In this document: one piece after another, positions 12,150 to 22,867 of the stretch
How the letters are laid out: each line of letters starts with the position of its first letter
Numbering within the stretch: position 1 is the first letter of the stretch
Assembly: GCA_963693315.1 (NCBI GenBank)
Contig: OY856188.1
Span: 100,042,915-100,106,914 of the forward strand
DNA: 64,000 nt
Origin: Diogma glabrata
Taxonomy: Eukaryota; Arthropoda; Insecta; Diptera; Cylindrotomidae
Reading direction: 5' to 3'
The notes under the pieces: generated by a model
The model's input: only the letters and a program-made list of their open reading frames with translations
The model's database searches: none
Told to the model about the DNA's origin: nothing
Program-made: the position numbers and the translations under genes

Positions 12150-12480
12150 GCGGAGGGGATGTCTCCGGAGGACTCTAAAAGGAAGGCTCTAGAACGGAAA
12201 GGAAAAGCCCCAACCGTCGCAGCTGAGAATGTCAAGCGTACCAGAAGCTACGACGGTGCAGGAAAAATCAGCAAAGAAGCCTAGGATAGCCACCCGTCAG
12301 GACAGAGAGCAAGATCATCTCAGCCCAGGCATCAGCTATGCTTGTGTAATTAAGACGATTAAGGTAGCTATCCTGGATGAGGATTATCCCCAGAAGATGC
12401 TAAGCGTGAAGGAGCTGAAATTAATCTAGGCAGGGCTAGTGAACCAACTAGCAATAGGAAGTGCTGATCACAGGACCGGG
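12150..12480 (+). pseudogene. LOA-like LINE ORF1 C-terminal part
   Basis: The frame beginning near 12229 reads a charged stretch followed by GISYACVIKTIKVAILDEDY, resembling the RNA-binding-protein (ORF1) end of R1/LOA-type LINEs. It stops at 12429 but residues of similar character continue in frame (NQLAIGSADHRTGFVG). ORF1 proteins coat the element's RNA. The product is truncated at its 5' side by the MITE. Confidence 0.5.
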
Positions 12481-12519
12481 TTTGTGGGATCAGACAACAT
12501 CTAATAGAGGCGGCAGGAA

Positions 12520-13670
12520 GATTGTGCGTGGCCCAAGTGAATGTCCACCACGCCATAGCAGAGTCAGCTGTGGTGGCCGGAACATTTACTAAGAAACAAC
12601 TAGGGCTCACGCTGATACAGGAAAACTGGATCCACCAAAAAGGGTGAGGGGCCTTGAAAACAGCGAGGCGAATATAGTATATGGGATACTAATGCAAACT
12701 CACTCATAGCGTGCATTATGATAGGAAAAACATTAATTATATTTGTCTTTCAGATTTTCTTACCAGGTCTTGGCCATATCAACTAACATCACACTCGGAG
12801 GCATTCGTCGCCAGGTAGTGGTAGCATCGGCAAACTCTACAGGGGACGGGACACAGATACGGTCTACAGAGGTACAGGGGCTGGTGGAATGGTGGAACAA
12901 GAAGAAGTGGCCTCTTTTCATCGGTTGTGATGCAAATGCTCACAACGAGACATGGCGAAGTACGGATACAAACCAGAGAGGTGAGTTTCTGGTAGAATTT
13001 TTAATTATCGTGTTTATTGTCGGGCACACCCGCCGTTGTCACAAGAGCAAGACACGGTGTTAGATTTAATGGTTGGAAGTGTCGAAGTAGGTCAGTTCAT
13101 AAAGAACTGGAGAGTATCAAATGAACCCTCCCTGTCGGATCATAGAATGGTTCTGTTTGAACTGGATAGTGCGAAAGAGGAATCACTCCCGATTCGGAAC
13201 CCCAGGAACACAAGGTGGGATCAATTTGAAGAGAACCTAAAATACGGTCTACAACTAGTAACTGTTAGAGGGACAGTAAAACACTACACCGAACTGGAAA
13301 AAGCTGTAGCGGAGGTAAATCTGACAATCACCAAGGCGTTTGAAGCCAGCTATTAAGTTTGAAGCCCAATTACTAAGGTAAAAGAGCAAAGGGAAGCGTT
13401 TTGGTGGAGCAAGGAGTTGTCAAAATTAAGAACAGAAGTACGGAGACTTTTTAATAGAGCAAAGCATTCCGAAAACTATACGGAAGAGTATACCAGGGTG
13501 TTTACCACCTACAATAAAGAAATCATGAGGGTAAAGAGGAGCAGCTTCAGAACCGTTTGTGATATCTCGGCAGCGCCTGTAGCAGCTAGGCTGCATAAGG
13601 CTTTAGCGAACGAGGGTGTCGAGATTAAAACTTCGTTGAGGAGGGCGTATGGAACGCATAGAGGATGAGC
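12520..13670 (+). pseudogene. LOA-like endonuclease and linker region
   Basis: Apurinic-type endonuclease that would nick target DNA. Near 12530-12640: VAQVNVHHAIAES and TFTKKQLGLTLIQE, the N-terminal catalytic region with its glutamate. 12743-13063: KKWPLFIGCDANAHNETW, the catalytic D-x-N box, then STDTNQRGEFL. 13036-13356: LDLMVGSVEVGQF and SLSDHRMVLFEL, where SDH is the last catalytic motif. 13417-13668: ELSKLRTEVRRLFNRAK, the linker preceding RT. Catalytic residues are all visible, but several frameshifts divide them. Confidence 0.8.
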
Positions 13671-13734
13671 AGCAGAGAGCTGTTCTTCTAGAAACACACT
13701 TTCCGGGACATAAGCGCGTCTACAGAAGACACGG

Positions 13735-14470
13735 GTAAGAAGAATAGTAGAAGACCAAAACCAGAGGACTGCAGAGTGACTGCCTCACTTTTTACGGAGG
13801 ACCGTATTAAGTGGGCCATTGGCACTTTCCAGCCATACAAATCACCAAGAGTGGACGGATTAGTCCCGTCAAGAAAAGAAAACTTAGCATGAAACACATC
13901 ATAATGAGGGGCTCCATAATTGAATCTGCACAGGAGACTTAATATCTAGGAGTAATTCTTGATAGCAAACTCCTGTGAATACACTACGTACCATCTGGGT
14001 AACGATGTTATCCAATGGTACGCGGATGGGTCAGAAACCGAGGTAGGGGTGGGCGTCGGTGTATTTGGACCAAAAACCAAATACTTTGAGCCCATGGGCA
14101 TCTACCCCAGCGTCTTCTAGGGTGAGATATGTGAAATCAAAAGATTCACAAACTTTTGCTTAAGAAGGAAATATAAGAATAACAGAATTGACTGTGTGAG
14201 CAAGCTAAATAAGCTTGGGAATAGTAGCAAAGTAACAGTTTACTGAATACCTGGTCATGCGTGTCATGAATAAAATTGATCAGGAAATTATTGACAAGTG
14301 TCCTGTTTGTGAGAGCATGCCACATGATGCAGACCACCTACTCAATTGTCCAGAAAACCCAACCGACCTGACGAAGGAAAATTTGTAGCACCGAACAAGG
14401 GCATGAGTAGAGTTACTGAATCGACATGGAGCCGGAAGAGTAGCATCGCACTCGTCGTTACAAGAACAAC
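13735..14470 (+). pseudogene. LOA-like RT remnant, RNase H and C-terminal zinc motif
   Basis: 13735-13880 reads DRIKWAIGTFQPYKSP and DGLVPS, the start of RT; the RT palm with its YxDD box is then deleted, with thumb residues (YLGVILDSKL) near 13940. 14022-14130 reads WYADGSETEVGVGVGVFG and EPMGIYPSVF, the RNase H domain (DGS catalytic motif). 14290-14470 reads CPVCESMPHDADHLLNC, a C-X2-C-X7-H-X4-C-like C-terminal motif, followed by LLNRHGAGR. Stops interrupt throughout. Confidence 0.75.
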
Positions 14471-14500
14471 TCATGTTTAAAATCACAAAAAAAAACAAAT

Positions 14501-15532
14501 TTATTCGTTAAATTTGCCAACATAACATAATCCAACCTACACATTTCTGTGATTTATTTTCTTTAATACACAAAAACATTTCCAGTTTTATCCCGCCTAT
14601 TTCAAGTACCATTAACTCTACAGTTTACACCAGAAATTAATAACCAAATTTAAATCTGGTGTCTGAAGTATGCTGTATGGCTTAACTTTTAACTTCACAC
14701 AAAATTAATTTTTCTTATATCCCGTAAAACTGTAAATTATCAGTAAAACAGTTCAAATTTCCGGTTAATTTCTATACATTTATCTCTCTCATATGCAATT
14801 CAATCTACATTTTTTATACATATAATGAATAACGAAAATTATACAAGGAAAAAAAATAAAAGATCATCACTTTCTTTTGACCGCAAATAAATATTAAAAA
14901 AAAACAAAATATTATCACTTACCATTATTTATTTTTGTTGTAATTAAATAAATCCAATAATTAAATGCAACAGTTTCTTTGCCTATGTAATTTTTTTCTT
15001 ATATTATTTAAAAATTAAATACACTTTTTTTATTTTAATTTTTAAAAAACTTAATTTTAATTTTCACACAACTTATCACTTAAATAATAAATAAAATTAA
15101 TTAAATTTTATCGATTGATATCAACAAGTTGTTAAATTGATAAATTATAAAAAAAAACACTAATTACGCAAGCGCATATAGATAAAATTTACATAAGAAT
15201 AAAATATATAATCAAAACACGGCAAGACTGTTATGCGGCCATATTGTTGTGTTTTTTGTTATTTTTTAAAATTATAAGAGATTCTTACAAGAAAGTAGAA
15301 TATAAACAGAAAAGATATAAATGTATATGTAAATTAGAACCGGTTTGGGTTTTAAAAATGAATTATGGAAGATTAAAGTCTTTCGTTGTAAGATAACAAT
15401 GGTATTGTTGATATCTTCTTTATCGACATTGTCCGTCCGTAATATAAAAGTGCGATTATTAAACATAAAATAAAAATGCCATTTATAAATATTTATTTTT
15501 TTAAATTATTTCTAGGAACAAACATATAATTT
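14501..15532. other. AT-rich intergenic region downstream of the ZAD gene
   Basis: Very AT-rich with poly-A/T runs and no recognised element. The reverse complement carries AATAAA at 15492-15497, about 36 bases past the stop of the zinc-finger gene, which could be its polyadenylation signal. Confidence 0.5.
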
Positions 15533-17333
15533 CTATTCATCACCGCTTCCTGTAGAATTTGAATTTTTAAAATGAGTTTTTCGATGCATATTCCTGCCAG
15601 AGGGTTGTGTAAACTTTTTCCCACATAAATCACATTCAAACTTTTTTTCGCCTGTATGTATGTAGGTATGCTTTCGTAATACAGATAATGTTGCAAACGA
15701 TTTATCACAGTAATCACATGAGAATGGTTTTTCCCCTGTATGACTTCTCATATGCACAACCAGATGGGAACTCATAAGAAACGATTTCAGACAAATCGAA
15801 CATGAATATGGTTTCTCCCCGGTATGTGTACGGATATGATTTTTTAATTCTCCGTTACTCGTATATTTTTTTCCACATTCCGGACATTCAACTTTCTTCG
15901 CCAATTTCTCCCCTGTGTGCTTTCTATTGTGATTTTTTAATTCACTTACACTTGCAAACGATTTCCCACAATCACTGAATCCACAAATAAATGGTTTGAC
16001 TCCAGTGTGTATCCGGACATGTGTTGCTAAATTCCCGGACTGTGAAAAACGTTTACCACAATATTCACATTTATATGGTTTTTCGTTTGTGTGAGTTCGT
16101 TTATGAATTTTGAGCTGATACGCTAACGTAAACGCTTTTCGACATATATCACAAACATTTTGTTTCTCTTCCTCGTGTATTTTTCGATGCTGAACCAACT
16201 GACACGATTGTGTGAACGCTTTGCCACAATTCTCAAAATCACAAACGTATGGCTTTACCCCTGTATGTATTCGTGTATGAATTTTCAGTATCGCACTCTC
16301 ATAAAATTTCATCTCACAAAATGAACACTCATAGGGTTTCTCTCCTTTATGACGTTTTAAATGCTTCCGCAAATACGCAGAATTCGGAAAGATTTTATCG
16401 CAAAACTTACACGGATGAAATTTATGATTTTTTATCTGATGATAGCTTAGTTTGGTTTTGTTAATAAAATTCCTACTACATAAATTACAAATAAATCGAT
16501 CATCAAGAATTTCATCTGGAGGTTCAAAAATATTTGGATTAAGATTTGTATCCTTCGATAACATAACATCGTCATTAATGAATTCGTGTTCATTTGCTTC
16601 GATTTCGATTTGTTTGTATTCCGGCTCAACACTGTTACGAAAAATTTCAATAATTTTATCGTTATTCAAAAATCCGTCGTTTAAAAATTCTTCCTGACTA
16701 GCATCGTTTGATTGGATATTTAAACCCTCAATAGTATCATTAAACTGTATTTGAACTAATTTCGATAAATCATCTTCTGTTGTCTCGAGATTTGTATTAT
16801 CCATATTCAATGTTTCAATTGATCGTAGCTCCTCCACACTATTTTTATTAACCTGAACCATAACCGTTGATTTATCCCCATTCGAATACTGAACTTTAAC
16901 TTCAACAAGTTCATAATTACTTAAATCATTTTCAATTGAAGCTTCTACTTCTGAGATATTTGCTTCATTTAGATTTACATCATTTTCTTTACAATTGATA
17001 GCGAACCAATGTCGTAATGTTGAATCAGAACGTTCACATTGTTGGCGAAATGTGCACGATTGTGTTACTTGTTCGAAACATTGATTACATATTAATGTCG
17101 ATAAACCATCATCGATTGCAATCTACAAATAAATAAAATAAATTTCTTTTATGAATTTAGGAAAAAAAATCAATAAAACGAACATTAACATTTGCACAAG
17201 ACATAATCAAATTATTTAAATCGTTATCAAAAATTGATTTCATATCATCATTTTCGATTAAACAGCATCGACATAAGTTATTTAATTCAAATAATACTTT
17301 AGGATTTTCATTTATAAACTCATTGCACTCCAT
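15533..17333 (-). CDS. ZAD/C2H2 zinc-finger transcription factor (two coding exons)
   Basis: Predicted 579-residue DNA-binding nuclear protein. Exon 1 is 17184-17333 (50 codons from the ATG giving MECNEF), exon 2 is 15533-17122, and the intron is 17123-17183 (61 bp, acceptor TTTATTTGTAG, donor GTTCGT; a donor six bases upstream is possible). Residues about 20-80 form a ZAD domain: CRCC near 21-24 and CNQC near 62-65, the two cysteine pairs being joined only when the intron is removed. An acidic linker follows to about 259. Eleven C2H2 fingers occupy about 260-565, many joined by TGEKP-type linkers, including FxCxxCG-type and two C-X4-C variants. ZAD mediates dimerisation in known insect proteins. 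The target gene cannot be told from sequence. An upstream in-frame ATG at 17399 exists, but the shorter start fits ZAD proteins better. Frame is intact throughout, unlike everything around it. Confidence 0.93.
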
Positions 17334-17753
17334 TATATTTAAAATTATTATTGTTTTATAGGATAAATAGATTTTTTCTTCTGTTGACAGTTTTGACAAG
17401 TGTCAAAACAATAATTTTTTTTTTCGTTATAACCTAAGAACCATATTTCGTTAGTAGATTTAAAAGTGAACTCTTGTTCTCTTACTGTTTATGGGTTAAT
17501 TTTTCGTTAGGTTTTATGGTCGTGCAGATGTAATGTCTTATTAAATATGCTTTAGGTAGATTTGAACACGAAATTTAACAGTTTTAGATAAACAATTCTG
17601 TTGAATTAAGCATAAAGATCATCGATGAGGAAACTACCTCAAAATAGCTCTAAAGGTATTCTAAGATCGTGGATTTAAATTGTTATTATTTTTTCATTTT
17701 TCTTTGTGTATTTAACTGTATTTTTTTATGTCTTGTACTGCTGTAATGGTCTT
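17334..17753. other. Upstream flank of the ZAD gene
   Basis: Presumably contains the promoter and 5' UTR of the minus-strand zinc-finger gene. No TATA box or initiator could be assigned with confidence; an LTR retrotransposon starts 420 bases upstream of the start codon. Confidence 0.4.
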
Positions 17754-18031
17754 TGTTATAGTTGTTTGTGGTGTTTATATATATAAATGAAAACACCAAT
17801 ATATAATAATTATATTTAAGTTTATTGCGAGTGGTTATAACGTGGTGATTTATATTCAATCTGTCAACAATAGCCGTGTTCGATTTGACTGAAATAACTG
17901 AATCAACTGAAAAATTGAATGCAATTGTTGTTGTTTTTTCAGTTGTTTCAGTCAAATCGAACGCACCTAACATATATGTAAAATATATAGTGGAACACTA
18001 TGACATCTAGATACAGTAGTGTACCACAACA
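17754..18031 (-). repeat. 3' LTR (contains a 100-bp MITE)
   Basis: Same as the LTR at 20800-20987 except for a 100-bp block at 17871-17970, a shorter TA run and two point differences. The near identity implies a relatively recent insertion. Confidence 0.92.
17871..17970. mobile_element. 100-bp palindromic MITE inside the LTR
   Basis: Absent from the partner LTR, so its limits are defined by comparison. Ends are inverted repeats: GTTCGATTTGACTGAAA on the left and its complement TTTCAGTCAAATCGAAC on the right. At most a 2-bp AA target duplication fits. A second copy, also exactly 100 bp, lies at 54131-54230. Confidence 0.85.
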
Positions 18032-18156
18032 TCCTCCTTGCTTTAAAAAAGCTAATTCATTATATAATTCAAATTAGGAAATAAAATATTTATGTATAAT
18101 ACTTTAAATAATTCAAAGATAAAATCTTAATGCAAGGCAGTTCAATTACTCTAATT

Positions 18157-18936
18157 TTATTCCATTATGAAATCTTTAAATTTCTGTGGTAGTTTAACTA
18201 TCCTTTTATGCAAAGCTGGTGTATGGTTATCCACTGATACAGAAGATGATGGTTGTGCTTCCGTATTATCTGGTAAGTCCTGAGTCGTGCTTGCAGTTTG
18301 AAGATGATCAATATCATTATCCAATTTGTGTAACCTTTGTGGTGTTTCAACGACGACCTGAGCACTAGGAGTATACTGATTAGTGTGTCTAGTAGATATT
18401 GAGTCATACTTTTTGTGATTGGGTTTAATATGAACTAAATCTCTACGGTAAGTTGAGCCATTGACATTAACTAAATATGATCTATTTGATAATTTTTGTT
18501 TAATGATACTATTGTCCCATAATTTATTGATATCTGGATTTATTTGCGCATGCACTTGTCCAATTTCTAATGTAGGAAGTTGTCGAGTTTTAAAATCATA
18601 ATAGAATTTGCTACGGCTACGATTATGTTTTATATTGTCTTCAACATTTTTTATAATTTTAGATTTTAACGACTTATTAAGAGTTGGTACAGTTGTTCGT
18701 GTTGTTCTGGAAAAGAAACGTTGAGATGGACTATACTGTATTTTATTTGGAGGTTTGCGTTGAGAATCAGCATATTTAGCACAAATTGTACATTCCTTAA
18801 CTTTTTCTTTAATTTGACTTGACATTCCAGGCCAAAAGAGACTTTGTCGAGCTAACTTGAGAGTAGACTCGATTCCGTTGTGCGTTAAATGAACTTTGTC
18901 GACCATTAATTTACGAAATGAGTGAGGAATTAACAA
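18157..18936 (-). pseudogene. Mag-like integrase with core deleted
   Basis: Open frame of 259 residues. The first 60 residues form an H2C2 zinc-binding domain (KVHLTHNGIESTLKLARQ, WPGM, then CTICAKYA). After residue about 75 the sequence jumps to the C-terminal region (FYYDFKTRQLPTLEIGQV, SYLVNVNGSTYRRDLVHIKP), which binds DNA in gypsy integrases. The DDE catalytic core of roughly 150 residues is absent, so the protein could not integrate DNA. The open frame across the deletion is notable. Confidence 0.85.
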
Positions 18937-19583
18937 TTTGGTCGCTTTAGTGCTTTATTCAACGGTATTGGGTCGAGGCATATCCTGAACGAATTTTTTC
19001 GTATAATAATCAAGATATTACTCACCCATGCTGTATGTTTTTTAATTTTCCGTATGATTCCAAAATTCTCTAATTTATCAAGTTCTTGTTTGAGTCGATC
19101 TCTATAGGCTAGTGGTATACGACGAAGACGTTGAATGACCGGTTTAACATTTTCGTCAACTTCTAGTTCGACCTCTCCAGGTAGTAGACCATAGCCAGTA
19201 AAAATATCATCATACATTGCTACAATATTATTTGCTTCTTTAAGACTTGACGATTGAGACTTTACTAAACGTATTACTTGTGGTTGTTTAGTGTTTATAG
19301 GAACTTTCTGAATATGCTCACTATACTGAATGAGACCTAAAGCAGAACTAGCACTGGCTGACAAAAACGGTATATGATCACGTTTGATTATTTGGAATAC
19401 CAAAATATATGATCGGTTATCCAATTTACATTTTATTTTAACTTCGCCTATGGATTTTATCAGATTACCATTAAAATCTATTAGACCTCGTGTTGATTTT
19501 TCGATGTTAAGTTGTTCACCATTAATATAATTTATATATTGGTTTTTACCAATAAGACATGAGTTTGAACCAGTATCAATCAT
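18930..19583 (-). pseudogene. Mag-like protease and RT N-terminus
   Basis: 217 residues beginning at the protease active site MIDTGSNSCLIG (aspartyl protease DTG), followed by a typical connector and, from about residue 150, the RT N-terminal fingers: LDKLENFGIIRKI, TAWVSNILII and RICLDPIPLNKALKR. This RT style, with RICLDP and LNKA, fits the Mag clade. The frame stops right there, and the integrase follows immediately, so RT motifs A to E and RNase H are lost. Confidence 0.85.
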
Positions 19584-19615
19584 ACAATCAACGTCTTTCC
19601 AATTTTTTCCAAATT

Positions 19616-20672
19616 TTAGATTAAAGGCGCTGTTACTACGTTAGATGTATCACCATCTCCTATTTTAGCAATTACGATATGATCACTTTCTTCATCACTT
19701 GATGAAAATAATTGAATATTTTCGATATGTTGTGTATTTATTTCGTTAACACGATTTCGACTTTGACGTTTATTATATTTATCTAATTTTTTACGACAAG
19801 CGTCTTCGATGTGATTTTTTCCATTGCAGAATGAACATCTTTGCCCTAATGCAGTACAAATTCCTTTTTTAAATTCATGATATTTTGCACAAAATTTACA
19901 TTTTCTCTTCTTTGTGTTTTTAATATTGTTGTGTATGTTAGACAATTGAACTTTATTAACTGGAAGTTGTGAAATTAATGTTAAATCTTCAAAAGTTTTC
20001 ATAGATGTGATTCGACATTGTGTCACTTCAGATATTCTACAGCATTCAATTACTTTGTCCAAGATGAGATCTGCGATTTTTTCTTTAAATGGTTGTCGTT
20101 GATTCCTACAACAATCCTATCACGAAGTAGTTCATTTGATAATGCGATGTCGCGAAAGTTGCAATGTTTTAATAACTTTTGTAATCTAATTAAATATAAA
20201 TCGAAATTTTCATTTTGTAACTGATTGCATGAATTAAATAAATATCGATCATAGATTACATTAGATTTGGTTAAAATGCACAATTTAATTTTCTTGAAGG
20301 CATTTGTGTCAGAAGTCTTATCTTCGTCTGATAGAGTCCAAAATCCATATATTTTTTCATAACTCCAGTTCCAATTGCTGATAACATAAGACTTGCCTTT
20401 TGTTGTTGCATGGCTGTGCCACATTTGTCCATACCTGTGGCTATACAATAATTTTTCCACGTCGTCTCGAAGATTTCAATATTTTCACGAATATCTCCAG
20501 TCGCATATTCAAGTGGATTTGGCCAAGGAATATTGTGTGGATTTTGTGAGGTATTTGCAACTTGTTGTAGGCTCGATGTATTTGTTTTTAATAGTTTTAA
20601 TTCTAATGTTAAATCTTTTATTGCTTCAGACTGAGTTTTGAGAAACTCCATAAGATTTTTCATGTCCGACAT
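19616..20672 (-). pseudogene. Mag-like gag with two zinc knuckles, frameshifted
   Basis: Starts plausibly at 20672 (MSDMKNLMEFL). The first part reads PWPNPLEYATGD and FETTWKNYCIATGM, the usual start of a Mag/K10-type gag. A frameshift near 20340 moves reading to the 20050-20460 frame (DRYLFNSCNQLQNENFDLYL, LRDRIVVGI), then another to 19616-20062. The last part holds two Cys/His motifs: CKFCAKYHEFKKGIC and CSFCNGKNHIEDAC (C-X2-C-X4-H-X4-C). It would package element RNA; frameshifts make it non-functional here. Confidence 0.8.
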
Positions 20673-20799
20673 TTTGAATTGAGAAAAAAAATATATGTAT
20701 GAAATTCTAACCTCAAATTTGCAAAATTTATTTTCTTTTGCAGTCGATGAATAATTCAACTATATTTTTTAAAAAACTTTATTTACACAGCTGACACCA

Positions 20800-20987
20800 T
20801 GTTATAGTTGTTTGTGGTGTTTATATATATATACATATATAAATGAAAACACCAATATATAATAATTATATTTAAGTTTATTGCGAGCGGTTATAACGTG
20901 TTGATTTATATTCAATCTGTCAACAACATATATGTAAAATATATAGTGGAACACTATGACATCTAGATACAGTAGTGTACCACAACA
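20800..20987 (-). repeat. 5' LTR, 188 bp
   Basis: Uninterrupted LTR of the Mag-like element; TG..CA ends on the minus strand; adjacent target duplication GTCTT at 20988-20992. Confidence 0.92.
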
Positions 20988-20992
20988 GTCTT

Positions 20993-22090
20993 AGTTGGTC
21001 TTCGTCCAGTCTATGGACATCGCTGGACTCTTAGATGGGAAATTGAGAGACAGCCGTGTTCCAATTACAAGTGGTAACAGTATTTTCGCACAATTCTGAC
21101 GCCTTCATTCCACAAACCTCCTTAAACCAGAAGTGCTAAATTCAATGAACTCAAGGCCGTACTTCTTAATGTAATAAGCATTTTCGAGTTCTGGCTACAG
21201 TAACGGTTACAAAATTCTTATTTATGACAGACCGTGCTTAAGGGGAGTTGGAGTGGCACTTTATGTTAAAAGGAAGCATCCAAATAAAGTTGTGTTATCG
21301 TAATTAGAAGTAGGTGCGGAAGCCCTTTTTGTTCATGTTGGAGTGGATCCTTCTGCTGCTATTAGCCGCTTTCCAATCGAGTGAATTTCTGAATGATTCA
21401 CTTAAACTGAATTGGTCTAGTATTCAGTAAATCATCAAAAATTGAGCCAAAACAAAAAAAAACAGCAATTTTTTGACATTTAAAAAATACATAACCAAAA
21501 TCGAAAATTTAGACACAAACAAATATTTTCCGATTTATTTTTTTATTATTTTTAACGTTTGACCACAAACGGTAAATAAAAAAATATGGATATGTTGAAC
21601 TGATGAACCTATTTTTTCTTTCACTTTATTCAATTCAATTCAGTTCTGTAGTAGCTCAGTTAACGTTCAGTGGAAACTGAATATTACCATTGGAACATAC
21701 AAATTCCGGAATACAATTCAGTTTAAGTGAATCATTCAGCAATTCGCTCGATTGGAAAGCGGCTATTGTCGGAGTTATCTATTTGCCTGATGGGAATTTT
21801 ACTAAGGTTGAAGACCTCTCCACGCGTTTCAGCAATATAATCACTATGGGTGACTTAAACACGAACTCACCTTGTTTCTCACTTCGATTCGGTCTGCTTA
21901 ATAGATTTCATTTTGGTGTTATGATATTTCCAATAATGTCTTTCTTTTCATCTCCGTTCATGTGATTTTTTCCTAACGGCAGTTATTTTGTACGCGACAT
22001 TGCAGGAATCGTGACAGCATTGGATCCACTCCAGGCTGATTTTATGCACACTGACTTCTCTGTCATCCACTCTACTGGTAGAGTCTATTA
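20993..22090 (+). pseudogene. LINE endonuclease fragment, split by a palindromic MITE
   Basis: Plus-strand endonuclease domain of a jockey/CR1-type LINE. Left of the insertion: YDRPCLRGVGVALYVKR and VGAEALFVHVGVDPSAAI. Right of it: AIVGVIYLPDGNF and FSNIITMGDLNTN, the catalytic GDxN box. The two halves join in the same domain order if 21364-21764 is removed. Farther right, weaker matches continue to about 22085. Two stops lie in the left half. Confidence 0.65.
21364..21764. mobile_element. Palindromic MITE, 401 bp
   Basis: Terminal inverted repeats of about 50 bp: AGCCGCTTTCCAATCGAG at the left and its exact complement at the right, then slightly imperfect arms. The flanking duplication is ATT (possibly up to GCTATT because the ends overlap the target). 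It sits inside a LINE endonuclease. No coding capacity. Superfamily unresolved; the ends resemble those of the 100-bp MITE. Confidence 0.85.
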
Positions 22091-22867
22091 AGTCTTTGTC
22101 TATTAAGAAATATTTTGTTATATACGAATAATTGTATACAATTATTTCTAAACAAGTTTAAAGGCAAAAATTTATTGTTTACTGCCTTAAAAATTTGCTG
22201 CACGATAATTAAAGGGAACCCCCTAAATTTGTCACAACAAATTCATTTGACAGATGAAGGTAGTAAAAGCTAAAGCAAATTTTAAAGCATAATATTTGTT
22301 TCTATAGTTTCTCAATTTAAAATCAAAATAGATTTTAGCAAGTAATAGTAATTGAGATGCTAGTTGATAATAATTGAAATCTATATTGGTTTTGTATATT
22401 ATAGTTATCCTGAATTTTATTAAAATATATGTACAGAACTAAAAAAAATTATTACGCATTCAAATATAAAACTAGCTCTTTTATTCGAAAGCTCTTCTAT
22501 TCGAACATTTTGTATTAACTTTCTAAATACAGCAAAATGACAGCTCATTCAAATATAAGGACCAGTTCTTATATTCGGGGGAAGACTGTAAGACTGTTGT
22601 TGAACATCGTAATGTAGATGTTATTCCCAGTTTAAATGTTTTAGTTACTTAGGAACAAGAATAATCATTTTTTATTTTACAAATTCGTTTAAAACTACAA
22701 TGAACAAAGATAATATTAACACACTTACGAAATTCTGGTAATCGATTTTAGAACAATAGAATTTATTTATTTGCATTTAAAAACACATTAACACATTATA
22801 TTATTATATTTAACAAAACAAACCACGGGTTGTTTCCACAAACCTTTATTTAACATTTATTACTTTA
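22091..22867. other. AT-rich stretch without recognised features
   Basis: Nothing beyond short chance frames. TTA at 22865-22867 is the left target duplication of the next element. Confidence 0.5.

Larger units (their letters stand above)
10861..14500 (+). mobile_element. LOA-like non-LTR retrotransposon, internally deleted, split by a hAT MITE
   Basis: Plus-strand element, noticeably more GC-rich than its surroundings at its 5' end. Order: 5' leader (10861-11318), inserted MITE (11319-12125), ORF1 end (about 12150-12480), endonuclease (12520-13110), linker (13110-13670), RT fingers only (13735-13880), RNase H (14010-14130), C-terminal CCHC-type motif (14290-14470) and a short A-rich end near 14485-14500. 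RNase H after RT is known for I, R1 and LOA groups; the GCDANAH endonuclease motif favours LOA. A second copy of the family lies at 43205-44145 on the other strand. Confidence 0.75.
17754..20987 (-). mobile_element. Mag-like Ty3/gypsy LTR element, non-autonomous deletion copy
   Basis: Both LTRs (20800-20987 as 5', 17754-18031 as 3') begin TGTTGTGG and end ATAACA on the minus strand and are nearly identical apart from a 100-bp insertion and a TA-repeat length change. The whole is flanked by a perfect 5-bp duplication GTCTT (17749-17753 and 20988-20992). A possible primer-binding site TGGTGTCAG lies just inside the 5' LTR; it would pair with the 3' end of a leucine tRNA. A purine-rich AAAGCAAGGAGGA precedes the 3' LTR. 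Internal gag, protease, RT start and integrase parts are present, but the RT catalytic part and the integrase core are deleted. Confidence 0.92.

Noticed and set aside
16249..16697. Plus-strand frames opposite the zinc-finger gene
   Set aside because: Shadows of the intact minus-strand C2H2 coding sequence.
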